A stretch of 64,000 bases of DNA, from positions 5,167,001 through 5,231,000 of the forward strand of contig NZ_LR134338.1 of assembly GCF_900637055.1 (NCBI RefSeq), read 5' to 3'. Positions 1-8,612 of the stretch are shown in pieces. This DNA comes from Brevibacillus brevis (lineage in GTDB: Bacteria; Bacillota; Bacilli; Brevibacillales; Brevibacillaceae). Position numbers and translations under genes: made by a program. Position 1 is the stretch's first letter, and the number at the start of each line of letters is the position of its first letter. The notes beneath the pieces are model-generated. The model ran no database searches. It had not been told where the DNA came from and saw only the letters and a program-made list of their open reading frames with translations.

Positions 1-893
1 TTGGACAAGGACTCCTGCAAAATGCGGAACAAATGATCCTCGATTCCACTCGGCAAGCCTTCGACGTCTTCGATCTCCCAAGTCAGCTGCATGGTATTTT
101 TACGCGTCAGCTCATCTAAAAGTTCCAGAATGGCTTCCTTCAATGACTTGTTTTGTAACGTTGCCGGGCGAAGATGCAAGAGCAATGCCCTCATCTCCGC
201 TTGTGCAGCAGCTGCCATCTCTTCGACCAATTCAATCTGTTGGGCTGCACGTTGAGGATTTTTTTCTACAAGCCGCTTCATGGCCGCTGTCGTCATGGCG
301 ATAGCGAACAGCTGCTGGCTGACTGCGTCATGCAGTTCTCTCGCCAATCTCTGCCGCTCCTCTGTTACCGCTGCATGCTTCAATTGTTCTGCGAGAGCCG
401 CATTGTGGTTCGACAGCCGCTGCAAGGATGCCACTTGCTCTTCCCATTGCGAAGCCAAGCGATTGATCTGCCATCCTAATTCGCCAACTTCATCGACGCC
501 CAATTCGGGAACCCGATACGACAGCATTCCCCGCCCAAGCTTCATGGCAGCTTCCCACAGTACACTGAGTCTCTTTTTCAACAAATTGCCGATGATATAG
601 GAAATGATCAATGCCACTAATACACCTGCAGGTAAAGAAACAACAAAAGCAGCAAGCTGAATCAAGCCCTCTGGATCGGCAGGCAGATTGATGCCTATAT
701 ATTCTTCAAGCCACCACACGAGGTTGCGGTCGCTGATCAGTTCGTTGTACCACCGATGAATCCCGGGGTGATCTTTCCATAAAAAGTATAGCCAAAAGAA
801 ACAAATAAACGCGGCAGTAACTGCACTGACGGCCAGTAACATGCCATAGCGCACGTATTGCCACTGAATACTTGCCAATCGCTGTCGACGCAT
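1..893 (-). CDS. liaS: LiaS-like sensor histidine kinase (3' end outside window)
   Basis: About 297 codons are visible; the reading frame is open to the left edge. The ATG is preceded by AGGAGGT. Two membrane segments (about residues 9-33 and 80-102) are followed by a HAMP-like linker and a HisKA_3 dimerisation domain with the phospho-accepting His near residue 188 in RELHDAVSQQ; the ATPase domain starts just before the edge. This is the NarL-partner (LiaS/VraS) kinase class, which senses cell-envelope stress together with LiaF. It lies directly downstream of liaF (13-bp gap), so it is read in the same transcript; a LiaR-type regulator is expected just beyond the edge. Confidence 0.85.
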   Translation of the reverse strand, partial: MRRQRLASIQWQYVRYGMLLAVSAVTAAFICFFWLYFLWKDHPGIHRWYNELISDRNLVWWLEEYIGINLPADPEGLIQLAAFVVSLPAGVLVALIISYIIGNLLKKRLSVLWEAAMKLGRGMLSYRVPELGVDEVGELGWQINRLASQWEEQVASLQRLSNHNAALAEQLKHAAVTEERQRLARELHDAVSQQLFAIAMTTAAMKRLVEKNPQRAAQQIELVEEMAAAAQAEMRALLLHLRPATLQNKSLKEAILELLDELTRKNTMQLTWEIEDVEGLPSGIEDHLFRILQESLS

Positions 894-906
894 TCGCCAG
901 TACCTC

Positions 907-1797
907 CTAGATGTACTTGACTTTTATATCGCCGACAAGCAGCGAGATATGCAAGTTTACTTTTTGCAATGCTTCATCATACTGATCAGAACGGATCTTA
1001 ACACTGCGATTGATACCTCCCTGACGGTGGCTTAGCACCTCCAGGTCTCCAATACTCAACCCTGCCGTTACCGATACAGGAAGATCGACAGGCACATAAA
1101 TCGTCACATCGCCTACCCAGCCCTCTACGACAAGAAGCGCCTCATCCCGCATCAACACTGCCCGGGAAAGATCAATCACAACGTCCCCGATTCCATGCCA
1201 GACATGCAAGTGATTCAGTTCAAAACGCCCCGAGGTCAGGTGATAATCTCCAATCAGAGAACTGCGGGAATCTTTTGGCAACGTGTCATCAGGTGATGAA
1301 GTCATTCTTTCGTGATGAGGAATTTTGCCACCAACATGCTTCCAGTTGTGCCAGCTGTCTAGCCAAGGGCGTTCCTCTGTTGAAACCTTCACGTCACTCG
1401 GAACACTCGCCTCACTTGTCACAATCGTCTCCGCAGCAGATGGGGTCCCCCTATCGCCCAATGGTTGATTGACACGTTGATCTCGTTTGCTGTTCTTGCC
1501 CCGAATCAACTGAAACCCGAAATAAATAAACACGATTGGCACAGCAAACTGGAATAAATCATCAATCCCGACACCAAACCACATGTCCATCATGATGATG
1601 GTCCCCAGGGAGAATAGAATCCCTCCGCCAATCCGATTTTTCTGCCCCCACAAACGAAGGCCGAAATAAATAAGCACCATCGGCCACAGATCAAACAGAC
1701 CGAACGAAATGATACCCAAACTATCTAACAAAAGGCCGATTCCTGTAAAAATAATCAGGATACCAGCCACCATTTTGTGCAAACGGGACAGTTTCAC
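907..1797 (-). CDS. liaF: LiaF-like membrane inhibitor of the LiaRS system
   Basis: The N-terminal third has four hydrophobic segments, and the C-terminal part is a soluble beta-rich domain of the LiaF C-terminal (cell wall-active antibiotic response) type. In Bacillus LiaF keeps LiaS off until the envelope is damaged. A longer frame opens with a GTG at 1815 that overlaps the upstream stop, but the GTG at 1795-1797 has AGAGGAGA five bases before it and gives MKLSRLHKM, so I prefer that start (296 aa). Its place between a methyltransferase gene and liaS supports the call. The middle of the protein (about residues 105-180) is a polar, low-complexity linker. Confidence 0.85.
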   Translation of the reverse strand: MKLSRLHKMVAGILIIFTGIGLLLDSLGIISFGLFDLWPMVLIYFGLRLWGQKNRIGGGILFSLGTIIMMDMWFGVGIDDLFQFAVPIVFIYFGFQLIRGKNSKRDQRVNQPLGDRGTPSAAETIVTSEASVPSDVKVSTEERPWLDSWHNWKHVGGKIPHHERMTSSPDDTLPKDSRSSLIGDYHLTSGRFELNHLHVWHGIGDVVIDLSRAVLMRDEALLVVEGWVGDVTIYVPVDLPVSVTAGLSIGDLEVLSHRQGGINRSVKIRSDQYDEALQKVNLHISLLVGDIKVKYI

Positions 1798-1811
1798 AAA
1801 AGTCTCCTCTC

Positions 1812-2390
1812 TCACGCCCCATGCTGATCGTTTTCACTTTGACCATTACGACATGTATAGATGAATGCAGGCGGAATGTTCAACAGGGTAAAGTCGATCT
1901 TGACCCAGGGAAAACGACCCTGCAACTCAGCTTGGAGTTGTAGCGAATATTGGAATGTAATAAATAGGCCACCTGGCTTCAGTACAGATTGAACTTCGTC
2001 CAGAATTGCTGCCCGCTGCTCTTGTGGAAAATTGGCGAATGGCAGACCTGAGACAATGACATCTGCACCTTCAAGGTTCTGCTCCTCCAAGTAAGACCTA
2101 AGTTTAGTCGCTTCCTCCCTGATAGGAAGATCGGGAAAACGTGATTGAAGCATAGAGCGAAAATGGGAATCTCGTTCCACAAGCACGTACTGTGTGCCGG
2201 GACGCAAGCGCTGATAGATCGTTTGGGTAAATGCCCCTGTACCAGGTCCCAGCTCCAGGATCACATCGGTTGAAGCCCAATCGACGCTTTTCAACATTTG
2301 CTCACATAAAAAACGAGAGCTGGGGATTATACTACCGACGCGTCCAGGCTCAGCGATAAACCGTCGCAAAAAGACCAAGAAGTCCTGCAA
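1812..2390 (-). CDS. SAM-dependent methyltransferase, phospholipid N-methyltransferase-like
   Basis: This 192-aa class I methyltransferase has the SAM-binding motif ELGPGTG near residue 47 and the conserved segment SGLPFANFP. The N-terminal pattern (FLRRFIAEPGRVGSIIPSS) is typical of the COG3963 group that includes bacterial phospholipid N-methyltransferases and KsgA-like proteins. The start is TTG with AGGAGGT eight bases upstream. It sits between pspA and liaF, the place taken by liaG in Bacillus subtilis, so a membrane-lipid role is plausible, but the substrate cannot be read from the sequence. Its stop overlaps an upstream GTG of liaF, which implies translational coupling or readthrough. 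Confidence 0.8.
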   Translation of the reverse strand: MQDFLVFLRRFIAEPGRVGSIIPSSRFLCEQMLKSVDWASTDVILELGPGTGAFTQTIYQRLRPGTQYVLVERDSHFRSMLQSRFPDLPIREEATKLRSYLEEQNLEGADVIVSGLPFANFPQEQRAAILDEVQSVLKPGGLFITFQYSLQLQAELQGRFPWVKIDFTLLNIPPAFIYTCRNGQSENDQHGA

Positions 2391-2406
2391 GAATCGTACC
2401 TCCTAG

Positions 2407-2436
2407 GGGAAAAGCAGCCTGATGTACACAGGCTGC
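2407..2436 (-). terminator. Hairpin with short U-tract between pspA and the methyltransferase gene
   Basis: On the minus strand GCAGCCTG pairs with CAGGCTGC around a 7-base loop and is followed by only four T. It is probably a leaky terminator that makes liaI-pspA transcripts more abundant than the downstream liaFS part, as known for liaIH in Bacillus subtilis. Confidence 0.6.
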
Positions 2437-2484
2437 CGAATTGACACAATCTATTCTACACCTAGTCCCCCAGTTCCTGTCGAA

Positions 2485-3180
2485 TTAGGATTGTACTGGT
2501 TTGGCTACTGGTGTTTTTGCTTCTTTAATGGATGCTTTGATGCTGGCAAGTTCTGCATCGAGATCATCCTTTTCCAGATCAGACAAAGCGTTCTCCCAAG
2601 CGCGGTTCGTTTGGCGCCATTGCCCACTCATTTGCGCTTCTGCTTCCATGCGCATGACTTTTTCTTCCATGCGGGCGAAGCCACGGCCTGCGGACTGATT
2701 GCCGATACCGACAACTGCTTGATTGACTTGCTTTTGTGTACGAGCTACTTGTGCACGGGCCATCAGTGTGAACCTTTTCGCACGCATTTTATAGAACTCT
2801 TCCTTCAGCTCAGCCAGCTTCTCGCGCATTTGCGTAGCTGCCTCGGATGCCGACAGGTAGAGAGCTTCGTATTCCGCTGCACGTCCCTCGTACTGCTTCT
2901 TGTCAGCGAGTGCTCGACGAGCCAACTCGTCTTCTCCCTCAGTCAAGGCGAGCTTGACTTGTCGATCGCGTTTTTCGATCAGAGCATTGGCTTCGTCCAA
3001 TTGCTGACGGAATTTCTTTTCCAGTGCAACCTGACGGGCAACCGCTACTTCAACTTGTCCGATTTCTACTTCCATGTCACGCATATATTGATTCAGCATC
3101 ACTACCGGATCTTCCATTGAATCCAATGCATCATTCACCGAAGCTACTGTCAGGTCACGCAAACGTTTAAAGATACTCAT
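2485..3180 (-). CDS. pspA: PspA/LiaH (IM30 family) phage-shock protein
   Basis: The 231-aa protein is almost entirely charged and helical with long heptad stretches, and opens with MSIFKRLRDLTVASVNDALD, the amphipathic membrane-binding helix of the PspA/IM30 family. These proteins coat and stabilise damaged membranes. AGGAGG lies 8 bases before the ATG. The gene follows a small LiaI-like membrane protein (85-bp gap), the usual pairing in which the membrane protein recruits PspA. A weak terminator separates it from the downstream lia genes. Length and composition fit the family. Confidence 0.93.
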   Translation of the reverse strand: MSIFKRLRDLTVASVNDALDSMEDPVVMLNQYMRDMEVEIGQVEVAVARQVALEKKFRQQLDEANALIEKRDRQVKLALTEGEDELARRALADKKQYEGRAAEYEALYLSASEAATQMREKLAELKEEFYKMRAKRFTLMARAQVARTQKQVNQAVVGIGNQSAGRGFARMEEKVMRMEAEAQMSGQWRQTNRAWENALSDLEKDDLDAELASIKASIKEAKTPVAKPVQS

Positions 3181-3264
3181 TATTTTTTCCTCCTCATCAT
3201 ATCACATCATATTGTTCATCCAAAAGACTCTTGCGACACAGTGTTATTGCGGTTACCAAAACGG

Positions 3265-3666
3265 TCATGACCGTTTGGTTACGTTTCTCTCCCAAGCGTC
3301 TAGCGTATCTTCCTTTAATACTTTTTGGGCCCATTCACGCTCCCAAGCAGGTGGCGCTTGTTTAGGTTCTTGGCTGGGACGCAGTAAGCGATATCCCAGA
3401 TAAATCACCCCAATAGCCAGAAGCGCGTGAAACAGTAGGTCAAGCTTGCCAATCAACATCAGGAACCCGAATAGGAAGACTAGGATTCCCCAAAAGCGTG
3501 AACCGGTTTGTCCCATGATCTTTTTGGCACCGTATATCATGATCACGCCGGGAATGATGAACCCGAGCAAATCTCCGATATCGATACCCACCAGATCTAG
3601 AAGAACCAACCCACCGACTAGCAGCAGAACCAGCCCGAGTAGAACTTTGCCAGACCGTTCGCTCAT
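3265..3666 (-). CDS. LiaI-like small membrane protein
   Basis: The 133-aa protein has three or four hydrophobic helices in its first 90 residues, with the pattern LLGLVLLLVGGLVLLDLVGI and GVIYLGYRLL seen in LiaI and in the transmembrane part of LiaF, followed by a charged cytoplasmic tail. It is the first gene of the lia-type cluster, with GGAGGT before the ATG. Its probable role is to anchor PspA at the membrane during envelope stress. Function is inferred from order and topology. Confidence 0.75.
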   Translation of the reverse strand: MSERSGKVLLGLVLLLVGGLVLLDLVGIDIGDLLGFIIPGVIMIYGAKKIMGQTGSRFWGILVFLFGFLMLIGKLDLLFHALLAIGVIYLGYRLLRPSQEPKQAPPAWEREWAQKVLKEDTLDAWERNVTKRS

Positions 3667-3774
3667 TACTCGCTTACCTCCATTCGTTTTGCATGTGGTG
3701 CTTGTGGAACGTTATGCCCTTATTGTAGCCCTCGGTATAGGCTTCCCATAACGGGCGTGCGGTTGGTTTTTCCC

Positions 3775-3790
3775 TCCGTCCTTGGACGGA
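3775..3790. promoter_or_regulatory. Perfect 16-bp palindrome upstream of the lia-type operon
   Basis: TCCGTCCTTGGACGGA is its own reverse complement. It lies about 110 bp upstream of the LiaI-like start and roughly 55 bp upstream of a TACAAT that could be a minus-strand -10 element. This is a suitable place for a NarL-type activator such as LiaR, but no binding consensus was checked. Confidence 0.4.
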
Positions 3791-3995
3791 GACAATTTCC
3801 TGCCCTAATCGGACGAGCTGTCCCGTAAGGCAGAACAAGCCTGCGTCGAAAGGCGGCTTGCACTGTCGAACGAAAACGTTACAGCATTTGACGGCATTTA
3901 TGTGACGAATATGTGAACGAGCAGATGAAAAAGAAGGAAAAAAAGGACTGGCGTAGAATCTTCGTAAGAGTGCGTGTAAAAAAACATCGAAAAAT

Positions 3996-4109
3996 AGCCG
4001 AATTCCGCTTGGCGGAAACGGGGGAACCATGTTTTTGGGGTGAATGGTTGCTACTCCTAGCAGCCTAGGGCGTCCTTTCGACCGAACCCTTCAGCTAACC
4101 TCGTAGGCT
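3996..4109 (+). promoter_or_regulatory. c-di-AMP riboswitch (ydaO/yuaA type)
   Basis: The segment carries the conserved blocks of the ydaO motif in the right order: CGGAAACGGGGGAACCA, GGGGTGAATGG, the TCCTTTCGACCGAACCCT block and CAGCTAACCTCGTAGGC. The ends close with AGCC (3996-3999) and GGCT (4106-4109). It precedes a secreted cell-wall hydrolase, a classical target of this riboswitch class. There is no clear terminator between it and the gene, so control may act on the ribosome binding site. The 3667-3995 stretch upstream holds the palindrome at 3775 and otherwise nothing I can name. Confidence 0.9.
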
Positions 4110-4129
4110 CACGAAGGGAGCAGTTTCTT

Positions 4130-4651
4130 TTGCGCAAGGTGGTTTTATCTTTATTTATGGCTGGATTGCTTGCTATGGGGGCAGGCGCTGCACAGGCTGC
4201 TGAGGAGAATACTCTGAGTGAAGTAGTCAGCGACTTGTACGGTACCCCTTACAAATCTTCCGGCTCGTCCAAAAAGGGCTTTGACTGCTCCGGTTTCACG
4301 CGCTACGTATTTGATGCGTTAGGTGTAGACCTGCCTCACAATTCTGCTTCTCAGTACGAATTAGGTACAGAGGTAGCCAGAAAAGATTTGCAGCCAGGCG
4401 ATCTCGTGTTCTTCAATACGAACGGTCGCAGCATTTCTCACGTGGGTATCTACATTGGAGACGGCACATTCGTGCACTCGGAATCTGGTCGTGGAGTCGT
4501 CAACACCAAGTTGAACGATCCATACTACTGGAGCAAGCGTTATGTAGGCGCCAAGCGTCTCAGCGTTCCTGTTCTAGCGAAAGCAGAAACTCCGAAAAAG
4601 GAAAAAGCGGTGCAAGCTGCATCGTTGCCGGAAAAACCAGCTCAAAAATAG
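4130..4651 (+). CDS. Secreted NlpC/P60 peptidoglycan endopeptidase
   Basis: The 173-aa protein has a signal peptide (about residues 1-24, ending near AQAAEE) and one NlpC/P60 domain: catalytic Cys in KGFDCSGFTRYVF, His in SHVGIYIGDG and the downstream polar residue near FVHSESG. Such enzymes cut the gamma-D-Glu to meso-DAP bond of stem peptides. The start is TTG with AAGGGAG upstream. No binding domain (LysM or SH3) is fused, so it is a single-domain enzyme with a Lys/Ala-rich tail. The c-di-AMP riboswitch directly upstream ties wall turnover to c-di-AMP level. Confidence 0.92.
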   Translation: MRKVVLSLFMAGLLAMGAGAAQAAEENTLSEVVSDLYGTPYKSSGSSKKGFDCSGFTRYVFDALGVDLPHNSASQYELGTEVARKDLQPGDLVFFNTNGRSISHVGIYIGDGTFVHSESGRGVVNTKLNDPYYWSKRYVGAKRLSVPVLAKAETPKKEKAVQAASLPEKPAQK

Positions 4652-4671
4652 TCGTTCGGCAAAATAATAAA

Positions 4672-4702
4672 AGCCAGGGACACATCGTCTCTGGCTTTTT
4701 CT
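4672..4702 (+). terminator. Rho-independent terminator after the NlpC/P60 gene
   Basis: AGCCAGGGA pairs with TCTCTGGCT and is followed by TTTTTC. Confidence 0.9.
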
Positions 4703-4865
4703 GACGAAATTTAGTACCTGGTCTAAAGAGGTGCCCTCACATATTAGAACAACTTAATAACTTACGGGGTTTCTTCCCCTGATCAGGTCAAAGCATGTTA
4801 TGATAGACAAGACCCATTCTTTGAATGGCATTCCTTATTAATAGAAGTAACTGGGGGTTGTTCCG

Positions 4866-5585
4866 GTGAAAGATCACATTTTAATTGTCGATGACAATCT
4901 GGAGATTATTGAACTGCTAGAAGACATTTTGGAGAACGAGGGCTTCACCGTTTCTTCCGCAGAAAGCGGAGAAGATGCACTCTCGCTGCTCAGCCAAGGA
5001 GAGCGGCCCAACCTGATCCTTTTGGATATTATGATGCCCAACATGAGTGGCTACGAGCTCTGCTCTCAAATTCGCCGTGAGTGGGATTTGCCTATACTGT
5101 TTCTCAGTGCAAAAGGAAAAGCGGTAGATAAGGTAGTCGGCTTCGAAATCGGCGCAGACGACTACATCACGAAGCCTTTTGATACAGAAGAGCTGCTCGC
5201 TCGCATTCGTGCTCACCTGCGTCGCTATGAGCGCATTCGCAAGCATACCGAAGAGCAGCCTGAGAAAGAAACAGCTTCCTCTCCGATTACGGTTTTAAAA
5301 TTCAAGGACCTGGAAATTCATAAAGAAACGTATTCCGTTTATGTATGCAATCAAAAAATAGAGCTCTCTACAAAAGAATTTCAGCTGCTCACCTTCCTCG
5401 CAGAAAACGCGGGCATCGTCTTTACAAGAGAGCAAATCTATGACCGTGTCTGGGGATATGGTTATGGCTCGCTCAATACAGTGACCGTCCATATCAAAAA
5501 CCTCCGTGAAAAGCTGGAAACAGAGCGTCAGTTCATTAAAACTCAATGGGGGACAGGCTACGTATTTATCGGGGAGAAGCTTTAA
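4866..5585 (+). CDS. OmpR/PhoB-family response regulator
   Basis: The 239-aa protein has a receiver domain (residues 1-120; acidic pair DD near the N-terminus, phospho-acceptor Asp in LILLDIMMPN, switch Lys in YITKPF) and a winged-helix DNA-binding domain (about 140-238; ELSTKEFQLLTFLAE, TVTVHIKNLREKL). The start is GTG after a GGGGGT-type ribosome binding site. The kinase gene begins immediately after the stop, so the two form one operon. No target operon lies next to it, and the signal is unknown. Confidence 0.92.
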   Translation: MKDHILIVDDNLEIIELLEDILENEGFTVSSAESGEDALSLLSQGERPNLILLDIMMPNMSGYELCSQIRREWDLPILFLSAKGKAVDKVVGFEIGADDYITKPFDTEELLARIRAHLRRYERIRKHTEEQPEKETASSPITVLKFKDLEIHKETYSVYVCNQKIELSTKEFQLLTFLAENAGIVFTREQIYDRVWGYGYGSLNTVTVHIKNLREKLETERQFIKTQWGTGYVFIGEKL

Positions 5586-6971
5586 ATGAGCTTGCGCAAT
5601 AAAATTTTTCTCTCCTTCATTGCCTTGATCACACTCAACATCTTGTTGTTCAAATTTGTTTTTCAAGACATTATTGTCGGTCAACTCAAAAATGATCGTC
5701 ATAATCAGTACCAGGCTGAGAAGGAAGCCGCAGAGAAGGTCATGCTCAATCAACTGCTTCTCGTCAGTAATTTCAAGGACCCAATCGAACGCTTGGAGCT
5801 TGAAAAGCAGTTGCCAGACGACGTGATGTATCGCATGCTCGTGAAGGATGCCAATGGAAACACCATCTACAGCAAAACATCACGCGCCTATAATTTGAAA
5901 ATGCCTTCTCCCTCCTCATCAAACCGTGGCGATTCTGCCAAGCAAAGTGACCTCAAAGTCGTAGCTGAGTACCATTTTCAGCAGGAGCCACCACGTACAG
6001 GGGAGATCGTTGTTTATTTCTATACAGATGATTACGATATGATGGCTACAACAGGGGTTTCCATGATGCTTTGGTTTATTTACGGAAGCATTAGTCTGGT
6101 GGGATTGGTTCTGCTCGCTTTGTTCGTTCGCTGGATACTACGACCCGTGAACGAATTATCGCGCGTCACCCAAGAAATCCAGGAAGGGAAGCGGCTGGTT
6201 ACATTTACGTATCGCTCGCATGATGAATTTGGGGAACTCTTTCGATATTTCGGGGAAATGGTGGATGAGCTTCGCTTAGCGGAAGAAAGACAGGCCGAAA
6301 TGATTGCTTCGATCGCCCACGACTTCCGCACACCTCTCACCACGATCAAAGGGTATGCGTCATATATCGGCTCTGGTCGAGTGACGGATATGACCAAAAT
6401 ACAGAAACAGATGAGCAAAATCGAGCTAAAAACGACGGACTTGGAAAAGCTGCTGGATGAGTTGCAGGACTTCACCACTCAAAGCTCCGAAGTCCGACTC
6501 AACATTAACCGCATTCATGTCAAAGGCTTCTTGAGAGGAATCATCGAGGACTATTTGCCAAGAATCAAAGAGGCAGGCCTCACCTTTCAATGGAAGCTGC
6601 GCATCTCCAATGAACTACACATCGAAGCGGATGAGACCAAGCTGCGCCGCGTCATGGAAAATTTGTTGAACAACGCCATTCACTACAACAAACCGGATGG
6701 CTCCATTTACCTTACATGTGATCAGCGAGAAGGACATGTCCTTTTTACTGTGATCGACAAGGGAGAAGGAATCGCCTCTGAAGACTTGCCGAAGATTTTC
6801 ACCAAGTTTTATCGGGCGGAAAAATCACGAAATCGCAACAGTGGAGGTACAGGCTTAGGCTTAACGATTTGCAAGAGCATCGTCCGGCTTCACGGCGGTG
6901 ATCTGATGGTAAACAGTGAACTGGGAATGGGAAGCAGCTTCTCCTTCACCATCCCCTTCTTCCACGGGTAG
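5586..6971 (+). CDS. Membrane sensor histidine kinase, partner of the 4866 regulator
   Basis: Domains in the 461-aa protein are a membrane helix (about 7-27), an extracytoplasmic sensor of about 125 residues, a second helix (about 157-180), HAMP, HisKA with His near residue 245 in SIAHDFRTPLTTIKGY, and an HATPase domain with N-box NLLNNAIHYN and G-boxes DKGEGI and GGTGLGL. The ATG follows the regulator stop with no gap. A short hairpin (GGTAGCTT/AAGCTACC) just after the stop has a poor T tract. Signal unknown. Confidence 0.92.
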   Translation: MSLRNKIFLSFIALITLNILLFKFVFQDIIVGQLKNDRHNQYQAEKEAAEKVMLNQLLLVSNFKDPIERLELEKQLPDDVMYRMLVKDANGNTIYSKTSRAYNLKMPSPSSSNRGDSAKQSDLKVVAEYHFQQEPPRTGEIVVYFYTDDYDMMATTGVSMMLWFIYGSISLVGLVLLALFVRWILRPVNELSRVTQEIQEGKRLVTFTYRSHDEFGELFRYFGEMVDELRLAEERQAEMIASIAHDFRTPLTTIKGYASYIGSGRVTDMTKIQKQMSKIELKTTDLEKLLDELQDFTTQSSEVRLNINRIHVKGFLRGIIEDYLPRIKEAGLTFQWKLRISNELHIEADETKLRRVMENLLNNAIHYNKPDGSIYLTCDQREGHVLFTVIDKGEGIASEDLPKIFTKFYRAEKSRNRNSGGTGLGLTICKSIVRLHGGDLMVNSELGMGSSFSFTIPFFHG

Positions 6972-7161
6972 CTTTCACAAGCTACCCTTACTTTATATAG
7001 ATTTATTCTCAGTTAATTATTTCTTTATATTTTACTAGTAAAATAATTTTTGTAAGCATGTTGCTTTCAGTGATAAATAACCCCCAGTTCGGTATCTGAC
7101 ACAATCGGCGAAACCGTAGTGATAAGATGCCTCTTTTTTTGCCTCCTCTTTCCATTTTTTT

Positions 7162-8502
7162 CTATCTCTTCTCCAGACGCATCGGCAGTCCGTTCTTGGG
7201 ACGCAAGGTGACCAACGGCTCGGGCTCCACTGCCTGATTCGGTTCAGCCAGTCGTAGTCGATATCGCTGTGCGATCGTCGCCAATAGCAAAGCTGCCTCC
7301 ATCAAAGCAAAGTTGTTCCCGATACAAACACGCGGCCCACCGCCAAACGGAAAATAAGCATAAGCTGGGTTTCTTTTTAAGAGATCGCTGTCAAAACGCT
7401 CTGGAATGAATTGTTCAGGCTGCTCATAATAGCGTGGATTGCGGTGCATGACATATTGGCTCATCATCAATGTTTCGCCAGGCTTGTACGTGTGACCGCC
7501 GATCTCAACCTCTTCGACGACTTCCCGGTTAATCGTCCAGGCCGCAGGATAGAGCCTCAGCGTTTCCTGTACAATGAGATTCGTATACTTCAGCTGGGGA
7601 AGATCCTCGACTGTCGGCAGCTTTTCACACAGCACCGTAGACAGCTCGTCATGCAGCTTTTTCTCCACCTCGGGATGAGTAGCCAGCAGATAGAAAATCC
7701 AAGACATGGTATTCGCAGTCGTCTCATGGCCAGCTACAAAAATGGTCATAACCTCGTCGCGCACCTGCTCGTCTGTCATTCCTTCCCCATCATCTTCATC
7801 ACGCGCTGCCAAAAGCATCCCCAGCAAATCCTTGTGCTCTTCTCCTTCGCTATTACGCCGAGCTTCGATCAAAGAGTAGATCGTTTTGTCCAGCAGCTCA
7901 CTCGACTCCAGGAACTCCCGATTGCTTTTGGTAGGTACGGACAAAGGAATGTCGATAAAGGATGAGCCTTTGTTTGCCACGTATTTCAAACCGACATCGA
8001 TGGCATGTCCAATCTGATCGGCACCTTCCTTGACGGTTTTGCCAAACATAGTTTCCGTAATGATAGCAAGGGTTACTTTCATCATGTCCGAGTGAATATC
8101 GCGCAGCTCCCCGGTTTTCCAATCCGACATGAGATCGACTGCTTGCCGGACCATCACCTCTCCGTAGCTGGCGATACGCTCTCGATGAAAAGCTGGCTGC
8201 ATAAGCCGCCGTTGTCGCAGATGCTTTTTTCCCTCACTGGTGAGAATTCCATCTCCTACGACAGGTCGCGCAGACTGTAGTCCTTTCCCTTTTCGAAAAT
8301 GCGCCTGCTTGCTCACCAAAACCTCTTTGATGTGATCTGGATTCGTTAACAGGTAAACATGGCGGGAAGGACCGAAGCGAAAATGGACGACTTCTCCATG
8401 CTCTTCAACAGCGTCGCGGATGAACTGAAGCGGCGATCGGCGAAATGCCATCAAGTTCCCTGAGATCGGAAGGCCTTTTGGGCCAGTGATCGTGATATTC
8501 AT
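7162..8502 (-). CDS. Cytochrome P450
   Basis: A 446-aa heme monooxygenase. The oxygen-binding I-helix motif FVAGHETTANTMSW, the K-helix ExxR in ETLRLYP and the heme-ligand loop FPFGGGPRVCIG are all present, so the enzyme should be functional. An upstream ATG would add 16 residues, but the ATG at 8500-8502 has an excellent AAGGAGGAG site and gives MNITITGPKGLP, which fits the usual proline-rich start. No redox partner lies nearby and it stands alone, so the substrate cannot be inferred. The 190 bp downstream shows no clear terminator. Confidence 0.93.
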   Translation of the reverse strand: MNITITGPKGLPISGNLMAFRRSPLQFIRDAVEEHGEVVHFRFGPSRHVYLLTNPDHIKEVLVSKQAHFRKGKGLQSARPVVGDGILTSEGKKHLRQRRLMQPAFHRERIASYGEVMVRQAVDLMSDWKTGELRDIHSDMMKVTLAIITETMFGKTVKEGADQIGHAIDVGLKYVANKGSSFIDIPLSVPTKSNREFLESSELLDKTIYSLIEARRNSEGEEHKDLLGMLLAARDEDDGEGMTDEQVRDEVMTIFVAGHETTANTMSWIFYLLATHPEVEKKLHDELSTVLCEKLPTVEDLPQLKYTNLIVQETLRLYPAAWTINREVVEEVEIGGHTYKPGETLMMSQYVMHRNPRYYEQPEQFIPERFDSDLLKRNPAYAYFPFGGGPRVCIGNNFALMEAALLLATIAQRYRLRLAEPNQAVEPEPLVTLRPKNGLPMRLEKR

Positions 8503-8566
8503 GCGTCTCCTCCTTTTTACATGCAAAATCCTACCGATAGTATCCGGCACGATAAGGAGATTATGC

Positions 8567-8596
8567 GAAAAAAAGCCACCCGAACTTCGGATGGCT
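8567..8596 (-). terminator. Rho-independent terminator after bioY
   Basis: On the minus strand AGCCATCCGAA pairs with TTCGGGTGGCT and is followed by seven T. It ends bioY before the P450 gene. Confidence 0.9.
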
Positions 8597-8612
8597 TACG
8601 AAATCATTTTGA

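Noticed and set aside
2422..3120. Long plus-strand reading frame (232 codons) opposite pspA
   Set aside because: It is a shadow of the minus-strand pspA gene: odd composition, Cys/Leu/Phe-rich, no ribosome binding site.
3674..4030. Minus-strand reading frame between the LiaI-like gene and the NlpC/P60 gene
   Set aside because: It runs through the c-di-AMP riboswitch and the promoter region; no ribosome site or coding character.
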